From: Clostridiales bacterium
Lineage (GTDB): Bacteria; Bacillota; Clostridia; Oscillospirales; Oscillospiraceae
Direction of reading: 5' to 3'
Length of the DNA stretch: 25,153 nucleotides
Assembly: GCA_004557075.1 (NCBI GenBank)
Contig: SFEX01000023.1
Coordinates: 1-25,153, forward strand
Both the position numbers and the translations under genes were made by a program. Shown here piece by piece: positions 13,807 through 20,830 of this stretch (position 1 is its first letter; every line of letters begins with the position of its first letter). The notes beneath the pieces are model-generated. The model saw only the letters and a program-made list of their open reading frames with translations, had not been told where the DNA came from and searched no databases.

Positions 13807-14715
13807 ATGTACGATATAATAGTCGTAGGCGGAGGGCCGGCGGGATTGACCGCCGCCCTCTACGCCTTGCGGGCGGGAAAAACCGTCCTTGTGATAGAAA
13901 AAAGCACCTTTGGCGGACAGATAACCTGGTCGCCGAAGGTGGAAAACTACCCCGCGATACCCTCGGTGTCGGGCACGGAGCTTGGCGATAAGCTCATGGC
14001 TCAGGCTCAGGCGCAGGGAGCTGAGTTTGAGCTGGACGAGGTCGTGTCGGTCGAGCTTGACGGGGATATAAAGCGCGTGAAAACGGACTTCGGCGCAAGT
14101 TTCGAGGCGCGGGCGTTGATAATTGCCGTCGGCGCCAAGCCGAGAGCAATAGGGCTTGAGCGGGAGGCTGAGCTTATCGGAAACGGCGTCTGCTTCTGCG
14201 CGGTGTGCGACGGTGCGTTTTATAAAAACCGCCCGGTCGCGGTGTACGGCGGCGGCAACTCCGCGCTTCAGGACGCGATGCTTTTGAGCGATAGCTGCTC
14301 AAAGGTGTATCTCATCCACCGCAGGTATTCCTTCCGCGGTGAGGCAAAGTTAGTGGAGGCGCTGCGCAAAAGGGACAATGTTGAGTTTGTGCTGGAGAGC
14401 ACTATAAGCGCTCTGCACGGCGATGGAGAGCTGACGGGCATAACGGTCGCGGACAAATCCGGCGAAAGCCGCGATATCGCCGTTGACGGGCTGTTCGTCG
14501 CCATCGGCCATGCTCCGGATAACGGCGTGTTTTCGCAGTTCATGGAGCTTGACGAGGCCGGATATGCCGCCTCGGACGAGCGCTGCCTGACAAAAACGCA
14601 GGGCGTGTTCGTCGCAGGCGACTGCCGTGCAAAGAGAGTGCGCCAGCTCACGACCGCCGTTGCCGACGGCTCGTCGGCGGCACTGGCCGCGTGCAGTTAT
14701 ATTGATAATTTATAA
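13807..14715 (+). CDS. trxB: Thioredoxin reductase
   Basis: The 302-residue protein is a standard low-molecular-weight TrxB: FAD motif VVGGGPAGLTAALYALRAGK, FGGQI, redox centre CAVC (Cys131, Cys134) in CFCAVCDGAF, NADPH motif YGGGNSALQDA with HRRYSFR (the arginines favour NADPH), and the closing GVFVAGDCRAKRVRQL with TTAVADGSSAA. The enzyme passes electrons from NADPH to a thioredoxin-like partner. No free thioredoxin gene is nearby; the obvious partner is the CPNC domain fused to NrdD, encoded just upstream in the same operon. GAGGA supplies the ribosome binding site. The operon ends at the hairpin at 14722. Confidence 0.93.
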   Translation: MYDIIVVGGGPAGLTAALYALRAGKTVLVIEKSTFGGQITWSPKVENYPAIPSVSGTELGDKLMAQAQAQGAEFELDEVVSVELDGDIKRVKTDFGASFEARALIIAVGAKPRAIGLEREAELIGNGVCFCAVCDGAFYKNRPVAVYGGGNSALQDAMLLSDSCSKVYLIHRRYSFRGEAKLVEALRKRDNVEFVLESTISALHGDGELTGITVADKSGESRDIAVDGLFVAIGHAPDNGVFSQFMELDEAGYAASDERCLTKTQGVFVAGDCRAKRVRQLTTAVADGSSAALAACSYIDNL

Positions 14716-14721
14716 TAGATA

Positions 14722-14753
14722 AGTTCGAGAGCCTGACCGCTCTCGGACTTTTT
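14722..14753 (+). terminator. Terminator of the nrdG-nrdD-trxB operon
   Basis: AGTTCGAGAGC (14722-14732) pairs with GCTCTCGGACT (14739-14749) with one G-U pair around CTGACC, then TTTTT. It lies only about 20 bases before the SMR gene, so some read-through may feed that pair; no separate promoter is evident there. Confidence 0.8.
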
Positions 14754-14773
14754 GGTACAGGAGATTTAAAAAG

Positions 14774-15118
14774 ATGAAAGAGAAAAATACCGGTTGGCTG
14801 TGCCTGATAATCGCCGGCCTGTCCGAGCTTGTTTGGGCTTATACGATGAAGCTCAGCCACGGATTTACTGTGCTGTGGCCGAGTGTTATAACTATTGTGG
14901 TGCTCGTGGCGGGCTTTTTCCTGCTGGCGAAGGCTGTCAATGTGTTTGGAATAGGCATGAGCTATGCCGTGTTTACGGGTATAGGTGTGGTCGGCACGAG
15001 CCTTGTGGGTATATTTGTGCTGAACGAGGGCGTAAGCGCGCTGAAAATTATCTCGCTCGTGGTGCTTATAGCCGGGATAATTGGCCTGAAGCTGTGCGGA
15101 GAGGGGGATGCACAATGA
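14774..15118 (+). CDS. SMR-family transporter subunit, YkkC/Gdx-like
   Basis: This 114-residue protein has four hydrophobic helices. The SMR signature in helix 1, GLSELVWAYTMKLSHGFT, places the essential glutamate at 18, with Trp21 and Lys26. GIGMSYAVFTGIGVVGTSLV forms helix 3 and IIGLKL ends helix 4. The E-xx-W-A and K-xS-x-GFT spacing resembles guanidinium exporters (Gdx, YkkC) more than the quaternary-ammonium type, though this is a reading of motifs only. Small multidrug resistance proteins exchange cations for protons as antiparallel dimers in the cytoplasmic membrane. AGGAG lies before the ATG. It overlaps the second SMR gene by four bases, the usual layout for an obligate heterodimer. 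Confidence 0.88.
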   Translation: MKEKNTGWLCLIIAGLSELVWAYTMKLSHGFTVLWPSVITIVVLVAGFFLLAKAVNVFGIGMSYAVFTGIGVVGTSLVGIFVLNEGVSALKIISLVVLIAGIIGLKLCGEGDAQ

Positions 15119-15429
15119 TGTGGCTTGTTTTAGTGTGCGCATCGTTTTTCGAGCTTGCGTTTACCGTGTGCATGAAGCTCTCGGACGGCCTGAAAAACGT
15201 AAAATTCACCATCCTCACGATAATCAGCGTCGCGTGCAGTATTGGGCTTTTGTCGATTGCGACAAAGACGCTGCCTCTCGGCGTCGCCTACGCTGTGTGG
15301 ACGGGGCTCGGCACGGTGTTCAACGTCATTTTCGGCATCGTGGTGTTTAAAGAGAGCCGGGATGTCAAGAAGCTCGTGTTCATGGGCATGGTGCTCGCCG
15401 GTGTCGTAGGTTTAAGAATAGCGGGATAA
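15115..15429 (+). CDS. SMR-family transporter subunit, YkkD-like partner
   Basis: The 104-residue protein is the second half of the pair. WLVLVCASFFELAFTVCMKL keeps the critical glutamate (Glu13) and a lysine, but has phenylalanine where the first subunit has tryptophan. LGVAYAVWTGLGTVFNVIFG and LAGVVGLRIAG give helices 3 and 4. The start is ATG at 15115 within ATGATG, overlapping the TGA of the first subunit; the next ATG (15118) is equally possible. Paired SMR genes such as ykkCD make asymmetric dimers with each subunit in opposite membrane orientation. No guanidine riboswitch fold is visible in the short upstream gap. The gene ends just before the long hairpin at 15433. Confidence 0.88.
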   Translation: MMWLVLVCASFFELAFTVCMKLSDGLKNVKFTILTIISVACSIGLLSIATKTLPLGVAYAVWTGLGTVFNVIFGIVVFKESRDVKKLVFMGMVLAGVVGLRIAG

Positions 15430-15432
15430 TAA

Positions 15433-15484
15433 AGCGCTTAAAAACCGTCTCCGACCGGAGGGTCGGGGACGGTTTTTAAGCGCT
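15433..15484. terminator. Bidirectional terminator with 22-bp stem
   Basis: AGCGCTTAAAAACCGTCTCCGA without its last two bases is AGCGCTTAAAAACCGTCTCC; the full 22-base arm (15433-15454) pairs with 15463-15484, with a single non-Watson-Crick position, around CCGGAGGG. Internal A5 and T5 tracts supply U tracts in both directions, ending the SMR pair and the minus-strand PspC operon, whose stop codon touches the right arm. Confidence 0.85.
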
Positions 15485-15678
15485 CAGGGGAGATAATCCT
15501 CACGCGGCATTATTATCATCGCGATTATATACAGCAGCACGCCGCCGCCGTAGCACATAGAAAGGAGGACCCATATTAATCTGACGATAGTCGGGTCAAT
15601 GTTGAGGTACTCGGCAAAGCCGGCGCATACGCCGTCGATCATTTTGCCGCGGCTGACCTTGTGAAGTCTTTTGTTCAT
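15484..15678 (-). CDS. PspC-domain small membrane protein
   Basis: The 64-residue protein is a single PspC domain: KRLHKVSRGKMIDGVCAGFA, EYLNIDPTIVRLIWVLLS, then a glycine-rich turn and YIIAMIIMP, ending PREDYLP. It should span the membrane once or as a re-entrant hairpin. PspC proteins belong to the phage-shock/envelope-stress response in many bacteria; small stand-alone versions in Firmicutes are poorly understood. GGAG precedes the ATG at 15678. It follows the kinase gene by 18 bases and is the last gene of the hemZ operon. Confidence 0.9.
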   Translation of the reverse strand: MNKRLHKVSRGKMIDGVCAGFAEYLNIDPTIVRLIWVLLSMCYGGGVLLYIIAMIIMPREDYLP

Positions 15679-15696
15679 GGTTTTCTCCTATGCTTA

Positions 15697-16629
15697 TCAT
15701 TCGTATTCGCCGCCGCCGATAAACTCGCGTATCAGCGCGTCGGGTGCGACAAGCGCTTCGTCGATAACGCCGAAGAGCTGCAGCGCGGGGAGCACCTGAC
15801 GCAGCTCATCGTATCGCTCGATGCCCTCGGGGATGGAGGAGAAAAGCTTCGTGGCGGTGTCGTTCATAACGGCCATTTCGTAGGGGAAGGAGGAGTCAAA
15901 CTGGAAGTTTGCCTTGTCCTTGAACGGCGAGATGTTTGCCTTTTCGCCTCGGCGGACATTGGCCCACATGCTGAGCGTCTGGGCGGGATCGGCGCCTCGG
16001 AAATTGTAGTCGCGCACGGTGCGGCGCACGAGACGGAACCATGTTCCCTTGAATACGGTAGCGCCGTTAAATGTAACGTCGCTTCTGGCGGATATGTAGA
16101 GCTTGAAAGCGTCGGGGTGGCGCTGTGTTATCATGTCGTTGAGCGCGTGGATGCCCTCGAACACAACTATCTCGTCGCGTTTTAGCTTTATGGACTTGGA
16201 CGGCTCGATGACGCGCATCTGGCGGGAGAACTCATACTTCGGGACGAAGATGCGCTTTCCATCTGCCAGCATGGAAAAGTGCTCGTTTAAAAGCTCCATG
16301 TCCATGCACAGCGGCGACTCAAAATCAATATCGCCCTCGGGCGTGCGGGGGGCTGTTTTTGGATCGACGGTGAGAAAGTAATCGTCCATGCCGACATAGT
16401 GGGCGTGAACGCCGCGTCGCTCAAGCTCCTCGCTTATTTTTCTCGCCGTTGTGGTCTTACCGGAGCCGGAGGGCCCGGAGAGCAGCACAATGGGGCTTCG
16501 CCGACTATTTTCTATTATCATATCTGCGGCGGTCTCAACGCGCTTTGCGTATACCGCGTCGCATTCCTCGATAAATCCTTTGGGGTCTGCGACTGTGCGG
16601 AAGTTTATATCTTTCAAATCGTATGCCAT
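15697..16629 (-). CDS. Uridine kinase-like P-loop nucleoside kinase
   Basis: The 310-residue cytoplasmic protein has Walker A SGPSGSGKTT (51-60), then YVGMDDYFLTVDPKTAPRTP with the substrate-side DDYF, DIDFESP with the acidic pair, and IVVFEGIHALN as Walker B and EG motif. This is the uridine/phosphoribulokinase fold. At 310 residues with a 45-residue N-terminal extension and long C-terminal part it is larger than typical Udk (about 210), matching the clostridial 'nucleoside kinase' group; substrate uncertain. A good AAGGAG precedes the ATG, which overlaps the hemZ stop by one base (TAATG), so translation is probably coupled. Confidence 0.85.
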   Translation of the reverse strand: MAYDLKDINFRTVADPKGFIEECDAVYAKRVETAADMIIENSRRSPIVLLSGPSGSGKTTTARKISEELERRGVHAHYVGMDDYFLTVDPKTAPRTPEGDIDFESPLCMDMELLNEHFSMLADGKRIFVPKYEFSRQMRVIEPSKSIKLKRDEIVVFEGIHALNDMITQRHPDAFKLYISARSDVTFNGATVFKGTWFRLVRRTVRDYNFRGADPAQTLSMWANVRRGEKANISPFKDKANFQFDSSFPYEMAVMNDTATKLFSSIPEGIERYDELRQVLPALQLFGVIDEALVAPDALIREFIGGGEYE

Positions 16630-18107
16630 TATTCTATCTCCTTATCTTTATAAAAGCTTATTATACTTTGTTTATCACCGCAGGTCTTTTCAATTCCGGC
16701 GATGTACTCGGCGGGGTATTTGGGTGCGAACAGGCGTATACTGCGGCCGCCGTCGCGGTTAACGAGCTTGGTTGATCCGCCGCCGCCGAGCGCAATGATG
16801 GAGCAAAGCTCCTCCATTATGCAGATGTTGTAGAGGTTTATAAAGCCCTCCTTTGCCCAGCCGACATTCTCAAAGCCGCCCGACATGAATTTCTGGCGGT
16901 AGAGGTAGTAGGGAAAGTAGCCGTTATTTCGCAGCTTATCGCCCGCGATATCCAGCATCCTGCCAACCTCCGCCGGAGCAGGGAGAGCGCTGCCTTCGAG
17001 CGTTATGCGCGAGCCTTTTTTGAGCGATAAAGTATGTACGGTTATATTCTCCGGCTTGAGCGCCGTGACCTTTTCGAGCGTGTCGGCAAAACCCTCAACA
17101 GTGTCGGTCGGAAGCCCAGCGATGAGATCCATGTTGACCGCCATTCCGCCAACAGAGCGCACCTTTTCGAGCGCGTCATAGATATCCCTTGCCGAGTGCC
17201 TGCGTCCTATGGCCTCCAAAACGCCGTCGCACATGGTTTGCGGGTTGACGCTTACCCTGTCAACGCCGTGGGATTTCATAACCCTGAGCTTTGCCTCGGT
17301 TACGGTATCCGGCCTGCCCGCCTCGACGGTATACTCCCGCAGACGCGATAGATCGAAGCGGTCTTCAAGCCGCGAACACAGCATATCGAGCTGCTCGGGG
17401 CTGAGCGTTGTCGGCGTTCCGCCGCCCATGTATAAGGATATGACGGAAAGCCCCAACTTATTTACTGCCTCGGCGGCGGCGTCAAGCTCCTGCATGAGCG
17501 CATCGAGGAAGGGCGGGATGAGCTTCATGCTTTTTTCCACCGACTGGCTCACAAAGCTGCAATAGGAGCAGCGGGTGGGGCAGAAGGGGATGCCGACATA
17601 AAGGCACACGTCTTTTTCGCCAAGGCTCTCACGCACCCTGCTCGTAACGAGCGAGGTATCGCGGCAGAGCTCGGCGCGCTCAATGCTGACGTCGTATTCA
17701 GTGATAAAGCGCCTGAGCGCCGTGTCGCTGTCGCTGCTTTCCATGAGCTGGCAAAAGAGCTTGCCGGGTCTGACACCCGTGAGCGCGCCCCATGCGGGCT
17801 TCGCGTGGCCGGAATTGAGAACTGCGCGGTAAAAGGCGTTCTTGATTATGCGGCTGCACAGCTTATCGCGTGAGATATCGTCCGTAATACTGTCGGCGCT
17901 GACGGCGCTGCGTCCGTGATAAACGCTGCCGTTTGATACGAGCTTGCAGCTTGCCGTTATGAAGCTTGTACCGTGGCTGAGCCGCAGCTCGACCCTGTCG
18001 CCCTCGGGTCTGCCGTCGGGATACTCAGGCCGCTCGGCAGGGTAGAGGGACAGCATCATCTGCTCGGCCGCATATTTATAGTCATGTCCGTGAAGGTAAA
18101 GTCTCAC
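16629..18107 (-). CDS. hemZ: Oxygen-independent coproporphyrinogen dehydrogenase-like radical SAM protein
   Basis: The 492-residue protein has a HemZ-specific N-terminal region (1-165, with AWGALTGVRPGKL). The radical-SAM core follows: Cys176, Cys180 and Cys183 in GIPFCPTRCSYCSF, then SLYMGGGTPTTLSPEQLD, YTVEAGRPDT and MAVNMDLIAGLPTD. The C-terminal HemN-like domain includes YYLYRQKFMSGGFENVGWA. HemN-type enzymes decarboxylate coproporphyrinogen III, but some relatives are haem chaperones, and no other haem gene is present, so the reaction is not certain. Start is GTG at 18107, with AAAGGAG seven bases upstream. It heads an operon with the kinase and PspC genes. Confidence 0.9.
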   Translation of the reverse strand: MRLYLHGHDYKYAAEQMMLSLYPAERPEYPDGRPEGDRVELRLSHGTSFITASCKLVSNGSVYHGRSAVSADSITDDISRDKLCSRIIKNAFYRAVLNSGHAKPAWGALTGVRPGKLFCQLMESSDSDTALRRFITEYDVSIERAELCRDTSLVTSRVRESLGEKDVCLYVGIPFCPTRCSYCSFVSQSVEKSMKLIPPFLDALMQELDAAAEAVNKLGLSVISLYMGGGTPTTLSPEQLDMLCSRLEDRFDLSRLREYTVEAGRPDTVTEAKLRVMKSHGVDRVSVNPQTMCDGVLEAIGRRHSARDIYDALEKVRSVGGMAVNMDLIAGLPTDTVEGFADTLEKVTALKPENITVHTLSLKKGSRITLEGSALPAPAEVGRMLDIAGDKLRNNGYFPYYLYRQKFMSGGFENVGWAKEGFINLYNICIMEELCSIIALGGGGSTKLVNRDGGRSIRLFAPKYPAEYIAGIEKTCGDKQSIISFYKDKEIE

Positions 18108-18138
18108 GTCAAAGCTCCTTTAATTAATTTAATTTAAT

Positions 18139-18167
18139 ATTATATCATACGCGGGCTTAAATTACAA
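18139..18167 (-). promoter_or_regulatory. Promoter of the hemZ operon
   Basis: On the minus strand TTGTAA (18167-18162), 17 bases, then a perfect TATAAT (18144-18139), about 30 bases before the hemZ GTG. Confidence 0.78.
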
Positions 18168-18320
18168 TGCCGGAGCCCTCTGCATTCCCTGACGGAATGA
18201 AGCTCATGAGAAAAAATTGATTGTTAAAATGCAGTCAGTTTTTTCGCAGTCAAAGTGTATAAATTAGCGCCCGAAAATTAGTAATTAGTAGAAAATGACG
18301 GTTTTATAGGCAAAATCTTG

Positions 18321-18349
18321 TTTACAAATTACAAAGATTATGGTTAAAT
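18321..18349 (+). promoter_or_regulatory. Probable promoter of the aminotransferase gene
   Basis: TTTACA (18321-18326), 17 bases, TTAAAT (18344-18349); TATAAG at 18350-18355 is an alternative -10. The -35 lies within TTGTTTACAA (18318-18327), the same TTGT-NN-ACAA palindrome seen at the glycosyltransferase promoter. The preceding A/T-rich gap (18168-18317) holds one small hairpin, CATTCC/GGAATG near 18183-18199, and no gene. Confidence 0.5.
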
Positions 18350-18403
18350 ATATAAGTAAAGTGCATTGCAATAAGCATTTGAAATAAATAGGAGGAAATT
18401 ATA

Positions 18404-19591
18404 ATGATTAAGTTCTCAAGCAGAATGGATCAGCTCAAGGGTTCTGCAATCCGTGAGCTTCTCGCTCTGGCAAATAAGCCCGAGGTTCTCTCTTTCGCAG
18501 GCGGCATGCCCGCTCCCGAGCTTTTCCCGGTCGATAAGATTAAGGCCGCTACAGACGCTGTTCTCGAAGAGCAGGGCAGAGTTGCACTTCAGTACACCAG
18601 CACCGACGGCTTCCAGCACTTCCGCGAGCAGATCGCAGAGCGCATGGGCGCAAAGAACGGCATCAAGACCGACGCAAGCCACATCCTCGTGACCTCCGGT
18701 TCCCAGCAGGGTCTGGACTACTCGGCACGAGTATTCTGCGACAAGGGCGACACTATCATCATCGAGAGCCCGTCCTACCTCGGTGCACTGAACGCGTTCA
18801 AGGCATGCGAGCCCAACTTCGTTGCTATCCCCACCGATGAAAACGGCATGATTATGGAAGAGCTCGAGAAGGTTCTCGCAACCAACGACAAAGTTAAGAT
18901 GATCTATGTCATCCCCGATTTCCAGAACCCCTCCGGCCGCACCTGGCCTCTGGAGCGCCGCAAGCAGTTCATGGATATCGTCAATAAGTACGAGATCCCC
19001 GTTGTTGAGGATAACCCCTACGGCGAGCTTCGCTTCGAGGGCGAGAATATGCCCGCACTCAAGAGCATGGATACCAAGGGCCTCGTAGTATTCCTCGGCA
19101 CCTTCTCCAAGATCCTCGCTCCCGGCTACCGTCTCGGCTGGGTCTGCGCCGACGGCGAGATCCTCAAGAAGTACAACTTCATGGCACAGGCTGCCGCACT
19201 TCAGGCATCCACCGAGGCACAGCTCGTTGTCTCCAAGTTCATCGATATGTTCGACCTCGACGAGCACGTTGCAACTATCAAGGATTGCTACCGCAAGCGC
19301 CGTGACGTCATGATGGAGACCATGCAGAAGGAGTTCCCGCCCGAGGCAAAGTTCACCTTCCCCAACGGCGGCCTGTTCACATGGGTCGAGCTTCCCGATT
19401 ATATCAACACCAACGAAATGGCTAAGGAGTGCCTGGCACAGAACGTCGCATACGTTCCCGGCGACGGCTTCTTCCCCGATGCAGGCCACAATAACTGCAT
19501 CCGCCTGAACTACTCCTGCATGCCCGAGGACAAGATCGTAAAGGGTATGACCATCCTCGGCCAGGTCATCAAGGCAAACATCAAAAAGTAA
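18404..19591 (+). CDS. PLP-dependent class I/II aminotransferase (2-aminoadipate transaminase-like)
   Basis: The 395-residue protein is fold-type I: FAGGMPAPELFP (31-42), QYTSTDGFQHFREQIA, VTSGSQQGLDYSARVF (96-111), DFQNPSGRTW with Asn175, VEDNPYGELR with Asp203 and Tyr206, and GTFSKILAPGYRLGWV with PLP-binding Lys236 and Arg243. The pattern fits the MocR/LysN/KAT-like group that transaminates 2-aminoadipate, branched-chain or aromatic amino acids; exact substrate cannot be read. There is no N-terminal GntR domain, so it is an enzyme and not a regulator. Codons are strongly restricted to favoured forms (CTC, CGC, AAG, ATC), unlike neighbouring genes, and the ribosome binding site is AGGAGG, both suggesting high expression. 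Monocistronic, with a terminator at 19607. Confidence 0.9.
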   Translation: MIKFSSRMDQLKGSAIRELLALANKPEVLSFAGGMPAPELFPVDKIKAATDAVLEEQGRVALQYTSTDGFQHFREQIAERMGAKNGIKTDASHILVTSGSQQGLDYSARVFCDKGDTIIIESPSYLGALNAFKACEPNFVAIPTDENGMIMEELEKVLATNDKVKMIYVIPDFQNPSGRTWPLERRKQFMDIVNKYEIPVVEDNPYGELRFEGENMPALKSMDTKGLVVFLGTFSKILAPGYRLGWVCADGEILKKYNFMAQAAALQASTEAQLVVSKFIDMFDLDEHVATIKDCYRKRRDVMMETMQKEFPPEAKFTFPNGGLFTWVELPDYINTNEMAKECLAQNVAYVPGDGFFPDAGHNNCIRLNYSCMPEDKIVKGMTILGQVIKANIKK

Positions 19592-19606
19592 TAGCTGAAA
19601 ACATAA

Positions 19607-19634
19607 GGCTCCCGCCACGGCGGGAGCCTTTTTT
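19607..19634 (+). terminator. Terminator of the aminotransferase gene
   Basis: GGCTCCCGCC (19607-19616) and GGCGGGAGCC (19619-19628) form a perfect stem closed by AC (effectively a four-base loop), followed by TTTTTT. Confidence 0.93.
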
Positions 19635-19661
19635 CGCCGCCGGATGCCGCTCCGACACGGC

Positions 19662-19690
19662 TTGCATATTTAATGTGTTCCTGCTATAAT
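19662..19690 (+). promoter_or_regulatory. Promoter of the ATP-grasp/PHP/deacetylase operon
   Basis: TTGCAT (19662-19667), 17 bases, then a perfect TATAAT (19685-19690), about 31 bases before the ATG at 19728. ACAGGAGG precedes the start. Confidence 0.8.
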
Positions 19691-19727
19691 TATCACGAAG
19701 AGTATACGAAAGTACAGGAGGACGACA

Positions 19728-20828
19728 ATGCAAACTGTAGTGCTGGCCGATGCAAAATACCGCTCCGCTATCGCCGCCGCCAGAACGCTGGGGCGCGCGG
19801 GATGCAACGTTATCGCCCTGCAGGGCGGCGCGGGATCGCCTCCGCCGGTGTTTTCCTCGCGCTATGTGAGCGAGTGCTGCCGCCTTCCGGCCGAACCGGA
19901 TGAGGCGGAATATTCCGGACAGCTTTTGGATATGCTCGCCGGGAAGGAGCACCCGGTGCTTTTCTGCACGGGCGCTGCGACCCTGAACACGGTCTCCCGC
20001 AGCATAGAGACTTTTTCGGAAGTGTGCGACTTTCTGATATCGCCGCAGGAGATATTGGATCAGCTTAACGACAAGGAGATCGTCCACCGCCGGTGCGCGG
20101 AGCTTGGCATACCCGTGCCGCGCCAGTTTGACGGAGAGCCGGATACATACCCCGTGGTTATAAAGCCGCACTGCGGAGAAAAGCTCGGACTCAAGGCCAA
20201 ATACCGCTATGCCGTGGCGCAGGATTTGGAGGAGTATCGCGCATATATTGCCGACATGGAAAAATATGATCCGCAGCCTATTGTGCAGGAGCGCGTCAGC
20301 GGCTCCGGAGCGGGCGTCAGCCTGCTTCTGGACAGAGACAGCCGGCTCGTTTGCGCGCTGTGCCACCGCCGGATAAGAGAGTATCCTATCTCCGGCGGCC
20401 CCTCGACCTGCTGCGAGAGCTTTTATGACGCCGAAATGATAGAGCAGGCGTATTGCCTGCTGGAGTCATTCGGATTTACGGGCATGGCCATGGTGGAGTT
20501 CAAGGGCGAGTATGTGCTTGAGGTCAACCCCAGAGTATGGGGCAGCTTCCCGATGACGAAGGCTTCGGGAAGTCCTTTCGCCCACCTGTACGCCAGAGCG
20601 GCGGCGGGAGAGAGGGTCAGCTATGACCCGCACGACTATAAAACAGGCGTGAAGATGCGCTTTCTTCTGAACGATACTGCGGCCATGCTGGCCTACCTTC
20701 GCCACGGACAGCCGGGGCAGTTTTTCAACGGGCTGGCAGACTGCTTCCGCGCGAAAGAGGCGCTGTGGGACTGGAACGACCCGGCTCCGATGATGAAATA
20801 CCTGTTGGGCGCGCTTTTCAGGAGGTAG
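19728..20828 (+). CDS. ATP-grasp domain ligase of unknown substrate
   Basis: The 366-residue protein has a pre-ATP-grasp Rossmann-like part (1-105; TVVLADAKYRSAIAAARTLG) and an ATP-grasp core. In that core are PVVIKPHCGEKLGLKAKYR (142-160) with the nucleotide lysines, PIVQERVSGSGAGVSLLL (184-201), SGGPSTCCES, FGFTGMAMVEFKG (248-260) and the metal-binding EVNPRVWGSFP (265-275). It resembles the carbamoyl-phosphate-synthase-like COG3919 group, which joins a carboxylate to an amine or thiol through an acylphosphate. No substrate can be named. The PHP gene begins two bases after the stop, whose TAG directly follows GGAGG, so the two are translationally linked. Confidence 0.85.
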   Translation: MQTVVLADAKYRSAIAAARTLGRAGCNVIALQGGAGSPPPVFSSRYVSECCRLPAEPDEAEYSGQLLDMLAGKEHPVLFCTGAATLNTVSRSIETFSEVCDFLISPQEILDQLNDKEIVHRRCAELGIPVPRQFDGEPDTYPVVIKPHCGEKLGLKAKYRYAVAQDLEEYRAYIADMEKYDPQPIVQERVSGSGAGVSLLLDRDSRLVCALCHRRIREYPISGGPSTCCESFYDAEMIEQAYCLLESFGFTGMAMVEFKGEYVLEVNPRVWGSFPMTKASGSPFAHLYARAAAGERVSYDPHDYKTGVKMRFLLNDTAAMLAYLRHGQPGQFFNGLADCFRAKEALWDWNDPAPMMKYLLGALFRR

Positions 20829-20830
20829 CT

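Noticed and set aside
14716..14773. Guanidine-II or other riboswitch before the SMR pair
   Set aside because: The only hairpin has a CTGACC loop and a T tract; the paired ACGR loops are absent and the space is too short for guanidine-I.
18416..19618. 400-codon minus-strand frame over the aminotransferase
   Set aside because: It arises from strong codon bias on the coding strand and crosses the terminator; it has no recognisable domain.
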